This document shows, piece by piece, positions 25,701-34,286 of a DNA stretch of 37,883 nt (position 1 is its first letter; every line of letters begins with the position of its first letter). Source of the stretch: Paludibacter sp. UBA5753 (lineage in GTDB: Bacteria > Bacteroidota > Bacteroidia > Bacteroidales > Paludibacteraceae); contig DIFH01000036.1 of NCBI GenBank assembly GCA_002427615.1, forward strand, positions 7,937-45,819, given 5' to 3'. A model generated the notes under the pieces. The model had not been told where the DNA came from, searched no databases, and saw nothing but the letters and a program-made list of their open reading frames with translations. The translations under genes were made by a program, and so were the position numbers.

Positions 25701-25847
25701 ATGAGTTCCCTCAACAAGAATATTAACCCCTATAAGTTCTTCTCCTGATACAGCATCTTTTACCACGCCCTTCACATCGATAAGGGACTGAGCCTGTGAA
25801 GCTATTGCGATTAAACTTAGTAATAAAATAAATAGTGTTTTTTTCAT
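22767..25847 (-). CDS. SusC/RagA family TonB-linked outer-membrane transporter
   Basis: A 1026-residue TonB-dependent transporter that imports oligosaccharides across the outer membrane. It has a signal peptide (about 1-20), a carboxypeptidase-D regulatory-like domain (about 22-93, starting DVKGVVKDAVSGEELIG), the TonB box-like IDEVVVVGY (101-109), the plug with SKVDGTEISKIPV and GVNVSTQTGAPGAP, the SusC signature LKDASSAAIYGSRATNGVVLITTK, and a beta barrel ending in the aromatic GMNFTF. It lies 24 bases downstream of the lipoprotein of unknown family and 13 bases upstream of susD. It is of normal length and shows no frameshift. Confidence 0.95.
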   Translation of the reverse strand: MKKTLFILLLSLIAIASQAQSLIDVKGVVKDAVSGEELIGVNILVEGTHAGTVTGINGDFSISTPQNGTIRISYIGYKSQEIRLTGENFLTIKLEPDAKIIDEVVVVGYSVQKKRDVLGSVSKVDGTEISKIPVASTQQALQGRVAGVNVSTQTGAPGAPVSVRIRGVNSMSLSNEPLYIVDGIPVEGALNNISPNEIESMSILKDASSAAIYGSRATNGVVLITTKSGKSGDSKISYNTQLGFQQHGRLTKMASTDQYISLYNEAATADNATSVVQRALIEDAWVKDFPNVNHLEEIFRNAPFQSHELSIGGGTEKTQYLVAGTIYKQDGIINNTNYNRTSLRSNINSQVKKWLKVGLNVSGGISNNRLVSSSGDGYAGEGGSVVRYALYRNPAIPVRNSLGEFIDLPSEYYGNSVYNSFFGDGYNPVGLTENTDRTKKIKSLLTTGNVLISLPANLMLKTTAGLDYNNTELREYNKTWGTANRINGTNGLSASIVNTVNWSVNSTLNHNIVFDENHNLNSMIGAEAIKNSGSGMYGSESEFLNTDPNFLFLGLGNSKTNISQSVWESTLVSFFANVNYNFNQKYYLSGILRRDGSSRFSAGNKWGTFYSVSGGWNMETEEFMQNVKAINKLKLRAGYGSIGNQNIPLYAYADRYGYNYYYTFGGNSYNGFAQTQLGNTELKWETSNQFNLGADFEFLKGSLGITLDYYYKVTHDMLLPASLPPSIGNASPPQINSTGNVLNTGIDLEFFYRKNYRNGGFNIALNGGFLHNEVFNLDVPYFAGRIDTGVYATRTENGHSIGSFYLYEMDGIFQNDVEVLTSAYQGNNIKPGDVKYVDQNEDNVIDAKDRTFLGSAIPTFNTGLNLSGNYKNFDLSLFFQGAFGQKIFSQVNFDIEGYYRGFNVTERYYKEHWTGEGTSNTQPRASWTAKSNNVKASSRFLEDGSYMRLKNLQLGYTIPNTKKIKIENLRFYIAGTNLFTLTGYSGLDPEMTVSTNSASEGDMANGIDWGTYPVAMNFTFGMNFTF

Positions 25848-25871
25848 TTTCTATTGATATAAAAATTCTGA

Positions 25872-27599
25872 TTATTGAAAAGCAATTGTATTTCCATTGG
25901 CATTCAACGAATTGTTTTTTCGTTCTATGCGTGTTCCAGCCGGAAGTTCAACCAATACACAAGCTGCATTAGCCGGAATTGTAATTTTGGTATCGGCATC
26001 AATGTTCTTGACTAAGTATTTTTTTGAAATAATATCAAAAACATCTACTTTTCCCGCCGGATGATAAGTTACTGCTTTATTTTCAGTAAAAGGATTATAG
26101 TACAGATAAGTAGGGTAAGCCCTGGCTGAATAAAAATCAGTAACGTTACAGTTCAACCGCAAAATCATTTGCACATCAGTCGTATCCACAATGGCTCCCA
26201 TTATTCCTACAGGAGATGTGCTGTACAAACTAAACATGCTTTCTTTGGGATTATTGGGATTCCAGTTCGGACCGTCGCCCAATGCAACCGGATGTACGCC
26301 TTTGAGTTCAGGTTTGTTGTAGCAGTCTTCATACCGTAATCCTTCGTAAGCTACAACCGAGTTTGTGTAGTTTTTCATTTCGGGCAACCACTGATTCTTG
26401 TCGGCAATTTCGTTCGGAAAAAACAGTCGGGAAGCATTTACATTGTTCAGCATCCATTTTCCGATGGCACGTGCAAAGCGTGGTTCGTATTTCACCATAG
26501 GCACTAACGGCCAGGCCATTTTCATACTGTTCATCAGGAAAGCATATCCGCCACCATCGATTATGCTGCCTTGTAACCCGCTTACATCATATTCTCCCCA
26601 TTTGCCGACAATCACACCCCAGCCGTTTCGAGCATCGGGATTTTTACATCCATCGAATACCCAGTTGATCATTTTTCCTACATTGTAGTTTGTCCCTTGC
26701 TCAGCATTTAATCGGGCAGCCGTGTAGATTCCCATAGGAAGCAAAATTTCGTAAAAACGGCTTTCTTCCTGATTATCTAATGCAGCAATAGCTGATTTGG
26801 CATGAACCAGATAGCGGGCATCTTTATATTTCTGATAAGCGGCATAAAGCACATAACCATGACCACCGGCAGCATCCTGCTGATATGGAATATGATTTAC
26901 CATGCCTTTCATTTGTCTGTAATCGAAATATGAATAATCGTAATTACCCTTCAGAACCGAATCGGCTTTGCAAAACTGTTCGGCAATGCTGCGCTGGATA
27001 TTATCTGCATTTTCCACGTTGGGAAAAACATCGCAAACAGCATAGAACAATACATTGGGGAGCACATCGTACCACCAGTCGCGACCATAACCACCGCCCA
27101 ACGAGGCAACTTCAGGACAAGTGTTGTTCATCATAATGTTCCATCCATTTGCCGAGTTGAAATAATTCTGAATCATTTTTACATAGTTGTACCCGTTTTG
27201 ATGACTTTTGTCTATGCCCATTAATCCAGCTCCCAGAATTGCGGAAAGAGAATTCAGACTTTCGTGAAACTCACCATTGTTGTTTCTTGGACCCTGGCGA
27301 CAATCGTTGATGGCAGTGTAAAGTCCGAATGTAATTTGAGGAATGTTTCGCTGACTATTATCCAACCAAATCATGCTACCGGCAGGCATAGCGGGATTAA
27401 AATCGAAAACATAGGCGTCGTAATCTCTTGCTTTTTGCTTCCAATCTATAATTTTGTAAGGAGATGGAGCGTTAGGCATTAATTCTATACGCTGAATAGC
27501 CGTTTGCTCAACAGGGTTTCCGTAATTATCATTCCCACTGCACGATACCAATATTAAGGCAGTAAGAAATATAAGAAAAGTTGATTTATAGTTTTTCAT
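25872..27599 (-). CDS. Lipoprotein of unknown family, paralogous to the T9SS-secreted PUL protein
   Basis: A 575-residue lipoprotein (lipobox LVSC, C20; following residues SGNDN lack a clear surface-export signal). The rest matches residues 22-560 of the protein at 15336-18464 over its whole length: RIELMPNAPSPYKIIDWKQ (37-55), GRDWWYDVLPNVLFY (D174, D178), GTNYNVGKMINWVF (302-315), GKWGEYDVSGL (D338), DGGGYAFLMN (D348), and RFARAIGKWMLNNVNASRLFF. The Trp/Tyr/Asp-rich helical motifs suggest an (alpha/alpha)-barrel glycosidase or polysaccharide lyase, but I cannot place it in a family. It sits between the MFS and susC genes, so it is co-expressed with the import system. Candidate catalytic acids are D174, D178, D338 and D348, the ones conserved in both paralogues. 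Confidence 0.75.
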   Translation of the reverse strand: MKNYKSTFLIFLTALILVSCSGNDNYGNPVEQTAIQRIELMPNAPSPYKIIDWKQKARDYDAYVFDFNPAMPAGSMIWLDNSQRNIPQITFGLYTAINDCRQGPRNNNGEFHESLNSLSAILGAGLMGIDKSHQNGYNYVKMIQNYFNSANGWNIMMNNTCPEVASLGGGYGRDWWYDVLPNVLFYAVCDVFPNVENADNIQRSIAEQFCKADSVLKGNYDYSYFDYRQMKGMVNHIPYQQDAAGGHGYVLYAAYQKYKDARYLVHAKSAIAALDNQEESRFYEILLPMGIYTAARLNAEQGTNYNVGKMINWVFDGCKNPDARNGWGVIVGKWGEYDVSGLQGSIIDGGGYAFLMNSMKMAWPLVPMVKYEPRFARAIGKWMLNNVNASRLFFPNEIADKNQWLPEMKNYTNSVVAYEGLRYEDCYNKPELKGVHPVALGDGPNWNPNNPKESMFSLYSTSPVGIMGAIVDTTDVQMILRLNCNVTDFYSARAYPTYLYYNPFTENKAVTYHPAGKVDVFDIISKKYLVKNIDADTKITIPANAACVLVELPAGTRIERKNNSLNANGNTIAFQ

Positions 27600-27663
27600 T
27601 TCCCTAAAATAATTTTATTCTATCTATCATCAAAAACAAATAAGAATTATTTAATATTCATTA

Positions 27664-28923
27664 TTAAATGGATTTGTATTTCGTGTCAATCTCTTTAATG
27701 ATATGTTTTGCCAAAGGCAATGAAATTAATTGCAAAGCTCCTACAATTATCAACGCATACTTCAGCGCAAAATCTTCAGAAATAAAATAAGCAAGCGAAA
27801 TAAATAAAATCATTCCAATGGCGCGTCCCACAAACAAACCGATTTCGTGGCTCATAATGTAGGTGTATTCATTGCGTTTTTCGATAGTCGAAACAGCATC
27901 GATGGTTTTCATCATCGTTGGGAAATAAGCCAAATCGTGCAAAGGCTGAAACAAAACTTTACAAAGTACAAATACAATTACACCCAATGCCGAAAAGAAC
28001 AACCCGTTCACTAACGTTCCAATGAAGAAAACGATTAATCCGAAGCCAAAAATATACATACGGTGTTGCGGCTTGGCTACTCTTCCGAGCACATAAACCA
28101 ATATGGCGGTAGCAGCTCCTCCAATTCCTTGAATCAGTCCGAGCGAACCTTCATTTCCCACCATTCGCATAACCAGTATAGCCGGTGCAGTAACCAGGAA
28201 TCCTTGTACCATGCCTTTTAAGCTGGCTAATGCCAGTAATTTTTGCCACAAAACATGGAATTTAAAATAGATAAACTTTTTCTGAACAGGATTGGCAAAT
28301 TTCCCTTTTGATAATACGATACAAGCTCCGATAGCGATAACAAAAACCACTACGGTTATGAATTGGTAACCCATATTAATATTCACGGTATGTCCAAAAA
28401 ACACTTTCCCATCAATGGTTGCCAAAAATGCACCTACGACAAGAGGAACAATAATACTCCAAAGTGAAAAGAAGAATGATTCTAATCCAAAAAAATAATT
28501 ACGATTGGCATCGTTAGTCGAATTCAGGGTAAGTAAATAACGATTGGTCCAGAAAAATCCGGTGGAAGCGCCCAACGCAAAACCGGCAATACCGAGCTCC
28601 ACAATTCCCAGCGAATGAACAAACATCATAACCATCAACGAAACAGCCGTCAGGATGATACCAAAACTATACAGCAGGTTTACTTTAAATATCTTCAATA
28701 AAGCGCCGTTTAAAAGTGCAGTACTGACAACACCGATATACATGCACAATTGATAAATAGCAACATAAGAAGGATTTCCAGTGTTGCGCATGATATAAGC
28801 CCCCACAAAAATTTCGATGATAGGTAATATCAATGCGTACAACATATTGGTAATCAAAAGTGTTCGTATGTTAAGCGGTTGCGATTTGAAGAATGCCAGT
28901 TCTCCTGCCAAGTTCTTTGCCAT
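27664..28923 (-). CDS. MFS transporter in the PUL
   Basis: A 419-residue inner-membrane protein with about twelve hydrophobic segments, in the major facilitator style. I place the start at 28923 (MAKNLAGELAFFKSQ), two bases after the GH130 stop; the longer start at 28977 would run into GH130. Positioned between GH130 and the unknown lipoprotein, it probably carries the disaccharide or oligosaccharide released in the periplasm into the cytoplasm for GH130 to use. Pairing of GH130 phosphorylases with MFS sugar carriers occurs in described Bacteroides mannan loci. Sequence does not say which sugar it carries. Confidence 0.8.
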   Translation of the reverse strand: MAKNLAGELAFFKSQPLNIRTLLITNMLYALILPIIEIFVGAYIMRNTGNPSYVAIYQLCMYIGVVSTALLNGALLKIFKVNLLYSFGIILTAVSLMVMMFVHSLGIVELGIAGFALGASTGFFWTNRYLLTLNSTNDANRNYFFGLESFFFSLWSIIVPLVVGAFLATIDGKVFFGHTVNINMGYQFITVVVFVIAIGACIVLSKGKFANPVQKKFIYFKFHVLWQKLLALASLKGMVQGFLVTAPAILVMRMVGNEGSLGLIQGIGGAATAILVYVLGRVAKPQHRMYIFGFGLIVFFIGTLVNGLFFSALGVIVFVLCKVLFQPLHDLAYFPTMMKTIDAVSTIEKRNEYTYIMSHEIGLFVGRAIGMILFISLAYFISEDFALKYALIIVGALQLISLPLAKHIIKEIDTKYKSI

Positions 28924-28925
28924 TA

Positions 28926-29972
28926 TTATTTTTTTAAAGAATTTAGGATTTCGGTAATCGAAAAGTTGGCGCTGCAAATCACTTCGTCGCTGGCGCCATA
29001 AAATATTTTAATTGTATTGCCGTCCACATAATGTCCGTTAGTAAACACCACATTGCCGAAAAATCCGGTTTGTTCGTATTCCGCTATCGGTTCCATAATG
29101 GGTTCTTTGCTGCGGGCCAATACTTTCGAAGGATCGTTCAAATCAAGCAACAAGGCGCCCAGGCAATATCGGTGATCCTTGTTTGCCCCGTGATATATTT
29201 CCAACCATCCTTCGGAGGTTTTAATAGGTGCGCCGCCGGCTCCCACCCGTGCCGAGTCCCAACTTCCATCACGGGTTAGAGCTACACATTTGTGGTTTCC
29301 CCAATGAATACGGTCGGGCGATTGTGCAAGCCAAATATAGTTCCCTCCCAGCTCGGGGCTGCTTGGACGGTGCAAGGCGTAATACATGCCGTTTATTTTT
29401 TCTTCGAAAAGAGCGCAATCCTTATTGTGAGGAGGAAAAATCATTCCTTTACGGTTGAAATTCTGAAAATCAGATGTTGAAATAAGTCCTACACCCACAG
29501 CAATTGTTGAAACTTCGGTATAGGAAAGATAAAATCCATCTTCCATAGTTGCCACACGGCAATCTTCAATGCCGAATGTTTCTAATTCCCCTTCTCCGAA
29601 AATAGGGGGATAAGCTGAATCCTCATAAAAATGAATATCATCATCGCTACATACCAGGCGAAGATACGATAAAGTGGTCAGGTAGTTTTGTCCTTTGTAT
29701 TTTATTACGCGTGGATCAGAAGCATCCAGCTGAGGGTCGTTTTTATCGAAACTGAGTACTTCGATTTTTCCTACGGAATTATATATAGGGAAACTTATTT
29801 TTCCTTCTATTTGGGTAGGACGTTCGGCAACACGAAGCAACAGCCATGTTTTTCCGTTAAGTCTGAAAACCCCGGGATTGAGCAGACAAGTTATTTCCAT
29901 TCCATTGATTCCTGCTTTCAAATCGGCTGGACGTAACAATGGATTATTTTCTGAGCGTTTGGCGATATCCAT
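28926..29972 (-). CDS. GH130 family beta-mannoside phosphorylase/hydrolase
   Basis: A 348-residue cytoplasmic enzyme (no signal peptide) of the five-bladed propeller GH130 family. I place the start at 29972 (MDIAKRSENNPLLRP), because the upstream 48 residues read like leader sequence and a -7 box overlaps it. Typical motifs are NPLLRPADL, LLNPGVFRLNGKTWLLLRV, GIEDCRV with the likely general acid D137, an HR pair (201-202), GAPIKTSEGWLEIYHG and GFFGNVVFTNG. Known members cleave beta-mannosides by phosphorolysis, and some hydrolyse beta-1,2-mannosides. I cannot tell the subgroup or whether phosphate-binding residues are intact. It is the first gene of the operon, so the PUL products probably include a beta-mannosyl sugar. 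Confidence 0.85.
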   Translation of the reverse strand: MDIAKRSENNPLLRPADLKAGINGMEITCLLNPGVFRLNGKTWLLLRVAERPTQIEGKISFPIYNSVGKIEVLSFDKNDPQLDASDPRVIKYKGQNYLTTLSYLRLVCSDDDIHFYEDSAYPPIFGEGELETFGIEDCRVATMEDGFYLSYTEVSTIAVGVGLISTSDFQNFNRKGMIFPPHNKDCALFEEKINGMYYALHRPSSPELGGNYIWLAQSPDRIHWGNHKCVALTRDGSWDSARVGAGGAPIKTSEGWLEIYHGANKDHRYCLGALLLDLNDPSKVLARSKEPIMEPIAEYEQTGFFGNVVFTNGHYVDGNTIKIFYGASDEVICSANFSITEILNSLKK

Positions 29973-30003
29973 AATATTTTTCGATTTAAAAATTTCTCGC
30001 AGA

Positions 30004-30011
30004 CAAAAATA
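30004..30011 (-). promoter_or_regulatory. Candidate -7 element of the PUL operon (GH130 first gene)
   Basis: On the minus strand this reads TATTTTTG, a full TAnnTTTG match, 32 bases upstream of the GH130 ATG. There is no TTTG 19-21 bases further upstream. A -7 box without a -33 box is what would be expected for an activator-dependent promoter, here driven by the HTCS regulator. Confidence 0.5.
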
Positions 30012-30140
30012 GACGCTATAAATTGAAGTCAGGGTATCTTTTTTGTACAAATGAGTACACGAATCTTTCGTTTTGGCCTTACTATACTGTTTTGGTGAAA
30101 TAAGATACCTCCTCATTACTTCACCGGATTCAATTTATTG

Positions 30141-30148
30141 TATATTTG
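30141..30148 (+). promoter_or_regulatory. Candidate -7 element of the HTCS regulator gene
   Basis: TATATTTG matches the -7 consensus and is followed by CA, as in many Bacteroidota promoters (TAnnTTTGCA). It lies 29 bases upstream of the ATG at 30177. No matching TTTG -33 box is present. It overlaps the alternative start 30138, which argues for the start at 30177. Confidence 0.5.
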
Positions 30149-30176
30149 CATATCCAATAAACAAAATATATTTCAG

Positions 30177-33100
30177 ATGAAAAAGATACTGTTGCTTTTC
30201 ACGCTTTTTTTCTCGGTTTCTTTGTCGGCAAAAAATTATGATATAGGAAATCTGACGAATAGTGACGGGCTTTCAAATAGCTCCATTAATACTATTTATC
30301 AAGATTCCAACGGATTGATGTGGTTTGGCTCGTGGGATGGATTAAATGTTTACAATGGACGAGAATTCAAGGTTTTTAAACCCGATCCGGGAAATTTGCA
30401 GAGCATAAGCAACAATATTATCCGTGACATTATTGAAGAACAAAAAAATATTCTATGGATTGCTACCGATTTAGGGATGAACCGGCTGAATATGCAAAAG
30501 AAAACTTTTGAACGCTTCTTTACAGATATCCCTACTCAATCCGTTTACAACGAACATTCATTTTTAATCGCGAAAAACAGTTCAAACCTTGTCTTTGCTG
30601 CCATTTACGGACAGGGAGTATTTTTCTTTCACGAAGAAAAACATCAGTTTGTCCAACTGAATACCGCTAAAAATTTTAAAATAAAGAAAATATTCTTTGA
30701 CCTCGATGACAATCTTTGGTTATTTACTGAAGAAAAAGTTTTATTTAAAATCGTTTTCAAAAAAGGAAATGCCGAACTGGCTAAAGTTGAAAATATAGTG
30801 CGCTTTCAACATTTGACGAATATCGAATCCGTTTTTTATGATAAACACAACGAAATATGGCTTCAAACTCCCGACGGGCAAATATTTTCGTATAGCATTT
30901 CTGAAGGAATATTGAAAAATTATTCATTCAAAACTACTAAAACCGGCATAATACGGGCAATAGCTTTTATGGATGGTTTTCAGCTTTGGGGAACAGGTAG
31001 CGGATTGTTCCGGTTCGATTTGAAGACACAACAGGTTGAATCTGTTTTGCCAGACATATCTGTTCTGTCACTTTATTCAGGTTCGCAGCAAATCGTGTGG
31101 GTGGGCACCGACATGCAGGGTGTATGGCAATTATCGCCATCGCGTGAAAATTTTCATGCTTATTCTTCAGAAAATATTAGTTCTTTCGGACAAAGCGCTG
31201 TCCGTACTTTTTTCGAAAATAAGAACGGTTTGCTTTGGGTGGGAACAAAAGGTAGCGGTATCTATACTTTTAATTCTGTTGGCGATAAGGGAGAGTTGAC
31301 CACAGTTCAAAACTTAACTATAGCCGACGGATTGTTAAGCAATTCGGTTTTTACCATCAGTCAGGGACAAGGAAACGAATACTGGATTGGAACAGATGGG
31401 CGTGGCATCAATTACTACGATACACAATCAAAAAAGATTTACACTTTATTCGTAAACGAGAGTTCGCAACGAGAAATAAATCTCTCATCCGTCTACTCCA
31501 TTTTACCGACCGAACAAAACATTCTTTGGGTAGGAACAAGTGGTTACGGAATGTATAAACTGGAAATCGACCGCAGTACTAAACCTTATTCTATTAAAAC
31601 CTTTAAACAATACATATTTCGGGGCGACCAACCTTCGTCGCTCAGTAATAATATTGTTTATTCCATCATCAGGGACGATGCCAGCCATCTGTGGATTGCA
31701 ACACGTGGAGGCGGACTGAACCGCTTCGATATGCGCACGGAACAATTTCAGACTTTTCGTTTCTCCGCAGATAATCAGGAATTTATCAGCAGCGACGATG
31801 TGCTTTGCCTTTACAAAGACAAGCATGGTTTTTTGTGGGCGGGAACCAGCATGGGACTGAATAAACTGCTGAGATTTGAAAAAGGGAAACCTGTTTTTAT
31901 CCGCTTCACCGAAAAAGAAGGAATGCCCAATAATACCATTCATGGCATACTGGAAGATAAGGAACATAATCTCTGGCTAAGTACCAACAAGGGTATTGCG
32001 AAACTAATACAGGATAAAAAAAAGTACCGGATCGTATCTTACTTCAAAAAAGATGGGTTACAAAACAATGAATTTTCTGACGGAGCTTTTTATCTAAGTC
32101 CTTATTCGCAGAAATTTTATTTTGGAGGAATAAGTGGCTTCAACGTGTTTAATCCGCTCGAAATTACACACAGTAGCTACATGCCGTCGCTGTTGCTCGA
32201 TGCTTTTTATGTGGATAATACAGAGACTAATCTTTCGGATTATTTAACTTCCGGTGATAAAAACGAGAAGCTTGTTTTATCATATAAAAACAAATCCTTT
32301 AGTTTTCGTTTTATTCCGCTTGATTATTTGTCGGGTTCGAAATGCGAAATTTCATATTTACTCGAAGGCTATCAGAAAGACTGGATACAACTTGGAACTT
32401 CGAATACCATCGTATTTACCAATTTACCTAAAGGCGATTACGTATTAAAAGTACGATGCAGTAACGCTGATAAAATTTGGAGCGAACAATATTTTTTAAT
32501 GCCCATCAGAATGCAGCCTCCCTGGTGGGCAAGTAATATCGCTTTTATCTGTTATTTCATTTTGTTCGCATTAATATTGTTCGGCATACAGCGTTTTCTG
32601 AACTATCAGTTTACCATACGGAATAACATGCGAATGAAAGAACTCGAAAAACAGAAAACGGAAGAAATTCATCAGGCTAAATTACGCTTTTTCACCAATA
32701 TTGCTCATGAGTTCTCAAACTCGCTCACTCTAATTTACGGACCATGTGAACAATTACTCAGAACGCATGCTACTGATAATTTTACCCGAAAGTACATCAA
32801 CATTATCAAATCCAATTCTGAGCGCATGCAAACGCTTATTCAGCAACTGATCGATTTCCGTAAAGCGGAAACAGGTCATCTGCGATTGAAAATTGAACGG
32901 GTGGACATCCCTGAATTGGTAAAATTTGTAATAGATAACTTTCTCGACATACTGGAACAAAAAAGGGTTAATTTTAAACTTTCATTTATGCCTGAGAATA
33001 TTGTTTGGCAAACGGATCGAGACAGTATCGAAAAAATTGTATTTAATCTCATTTCAAATGCCGTTAAATATACTCCACAGGATGAAAACATAGAAGTGCT

Positions 33101-34253
33101 GGTTGAAATTGTGAATAATCTACTATTCATAAAGGTAACCAATACCGGTGTTGGTATAAAATCAGCCTACAGGGAAAGTATTTTCGATCGGTTCGAAGTG
33201 TTGGACAGATTCGAGAAACAAGTTTCCAAAGGATTGGAGACCCGCAATGGGATCGGATTGGCTTTATGTAAAAACATTGTGGAAGTTTTGCAGGGAAATA
33301 TTGAAGTAGAGAGTGATGAGGAAACCTTTACTTCGTTTGTAGTCAGCCTGCCTGAACATGAGTTGGATGAATCCGTTAGTCATGACAACAATGGATCATC
33401 GGTTATTAATAATCAGAAAATGAAAATAACCGAAACCATTTCTGCCGAGAGAAAAGATCGGATTTTAATCCCTGATAATGAAAAAGAAGGATTAATTCTT
33501 ATTATTGACGACGACAAGGAGATTCGACAATTGCTGAATGATTTTTTAAGCGACAGATACGAGATTGCAGAGGCTGCCAATGGACAGGAAGCTATCGAAG
33601 TAATGAAACTACGCATACCGCTTATCATTGTTTCGGACATTATTATGCCCATAATGAACGGTCTTGAGTTTGTGAAAATCATGAAGGAGCAGGAACTTAC
33701 ACGACACATTCCGATTGTTTTATTATCGTCGAAAAGTTCCATCGAAAGTCAGATTGAAGGACTTGAAGTTGGAGCTGATGCTTACTTGAGTAAGCCGTTT
33801 CATCCGCGACATCTTGATGCCATCATCGAAAGTTTACTACATCGAAACAAAGCAGTGCTCGATTACAGCGAGTCGCCTTACTTCGCAGTTGATCAGTTGG
33901 AAGGCAAACTAGTTCGGAAAGAAGACAAAGAATTGTTGGTGCGGATTACCACCATAATTTATGATCAGATCGATAATGAAGCCCTTTCACTCGAGTTTAT
34001 TGCGAGTGAAACTGCCCTCAGCAAAATGCAGCTCTACCGTAAAATAAAAGAAATCATGGGACAAACTCCGACGGAGTATATACGTTCCATTCGGTTGAAA
34101 CAGGCTGAGAAATTATTAAAAACAACGAATAAAACAGTTCTGGAAATTATGTACGCATGTGGTTTCAATAATAAGGCTTATTTTTATCGTGAGTTTGCCA
34201 AGAAATATCATTTAACTCCGAAAGAATACCGTAATCAAAAAACAGTTCAATAA
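30177..34253 (+). CDS. Hybrid two-component system (HTCS) regulator of the PUL
   Basis: A 1358-residue sensor and transcription factor fused in one chain. The signal peptide MKKILLLFTLFFSVSLSAK puts the sensor in the periplasm; I chose 30177 over 30138 for this reason. Two-component-regulator propeller repeats (DGLSNSSINTIYQDSNGLMWFGS and others) fill about 22-690, then a Y_Y_Y domain (about 698-780), one transmembrane helix (about 785-810), a HisKA domain with H844 in NIAHEFSNSL, an ATPase domain (about 945-1060), a receiver with D1154 in VSDIIMP, and an AraC-type DNA-binding domain (about 1262-1355). The H-box is unusual: the common FRTP after HE is replaced by FSNS, with N848 keeping the HExxN/T pattern. 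It diverges from GH130 and should switch on the PUL when bound to an oligosaccharide. Confidence 0.92.
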   Translation: MKKILLLFTLFFSVSLSAKNYDIGNLTNSDGLSNSSINTIYQDSNGLMWFGSWDGLNVYNGREFKVFKPDPGNLQSISNNIIRDIIEEQKNILWIATDLGMNRLNMQKKTFERFFTDIPTQSVYNEHSFLIAKNSSNLVFAAIYGQGVFFFHEEKHQFVQLNTAKNFKIKKIFFDLDDNLWLFTEEKVLFKIVFKKGNAELAKVENIVRFQHLTNIESVFYDKHNEIWLQTPDGQIFSYSISEGILKNYSFKTTKTGIIRAIAFMDGFQLWGTGSGLFRFDLKTQQVESVLPDISVLSLYSGSQQIVWVGTDMQGVWQLSPSRENFHAYSSENISSFGQSAVRTFFENKNGLLWVGTKGSGIYTFNSVGDKGELTTVQNLTIADGLLSNSVFTISQGQGNEYWIGTDGRGINYYDTQSKKIYTLFVNESSQREINLSSVYSILPTEQNILWVGTSGYGMYKLEIDRSTKPYSIKTFKQYIFRGDQPSSLSNNIVYSIIRDDASHLWIATRGGGLNRFDMRTEQFQTFRFSADNQEFISSDDVLCLYKDKHGFLWAGTSMGLNKLLRFEKGKPVFIRFTEKEGMPNNTIHGILEDKEHNLWLSTNKGIAKLIQDKKKYRIVSYFKKDGLQNNEFSDGAFYLSPYSQKFYFGGISGFNVFNPLEITHSSYMPSLLLDAFYVDNTETNLSDYLTSGDKNEKLVLSYKNKSFSFRFIPLDYLSGSKCEISYLLEGYQKDWIQLGTSNTIVFTNLPKGDYVLKVRCSNADKIWSEQYFLMPIRMQPPWWASNIAFICYFILFALILFGIQRFLNYQFTIRNNMRMKELEKQKTEEIHQAKLRFFTNIAHEFSNSLTLIYGPCEQLLRTHATDNFTRKYINIIKSNSERMQTLIQQLIDFRKAETGHLRLKIERVDIPELVKFVIDNFLDILEQKRVNFKLSFMPENIVWQTDRDSIEKIVFNLISNAVKYTPQDENIEVLVEIVNNLLFIKVTNTGVGIKSAYRESIFDRFEVLDRFEKQVSKGLETRNGIGLALCKNIVEVLQGNIEVESDEETFTSFVVSLPEHELDESVSHDNNGSSVINNQKMKITETISAERKDRILIPDNEKEGLILIIDDDKEIRQLLNDFLSDRYEIAEAANGQEAIEVMKLRIPLIIVSDIIMPIMNGLEFVKIMKEQELTRHIPIVLLSSKSSIESQIEGLEVGADAYLSKPFHPRHLDAIIESLLHRNKAVLDYSESPYFAVDQLEGKLVRKEDKELLVRITTIIYDQIDNEALSLEFIASETALSKMQLYRKIKEIMGQTPTEYIRSIRLKQAEKLLKTTNKTVLEIMYACGFNNKAYFYREFAKKYHLTPKEYRNQKTVQ

Positions 34254-34286
34254 ATCTGTCCGGAGTCAAAACAAAAGAACCAGGAT

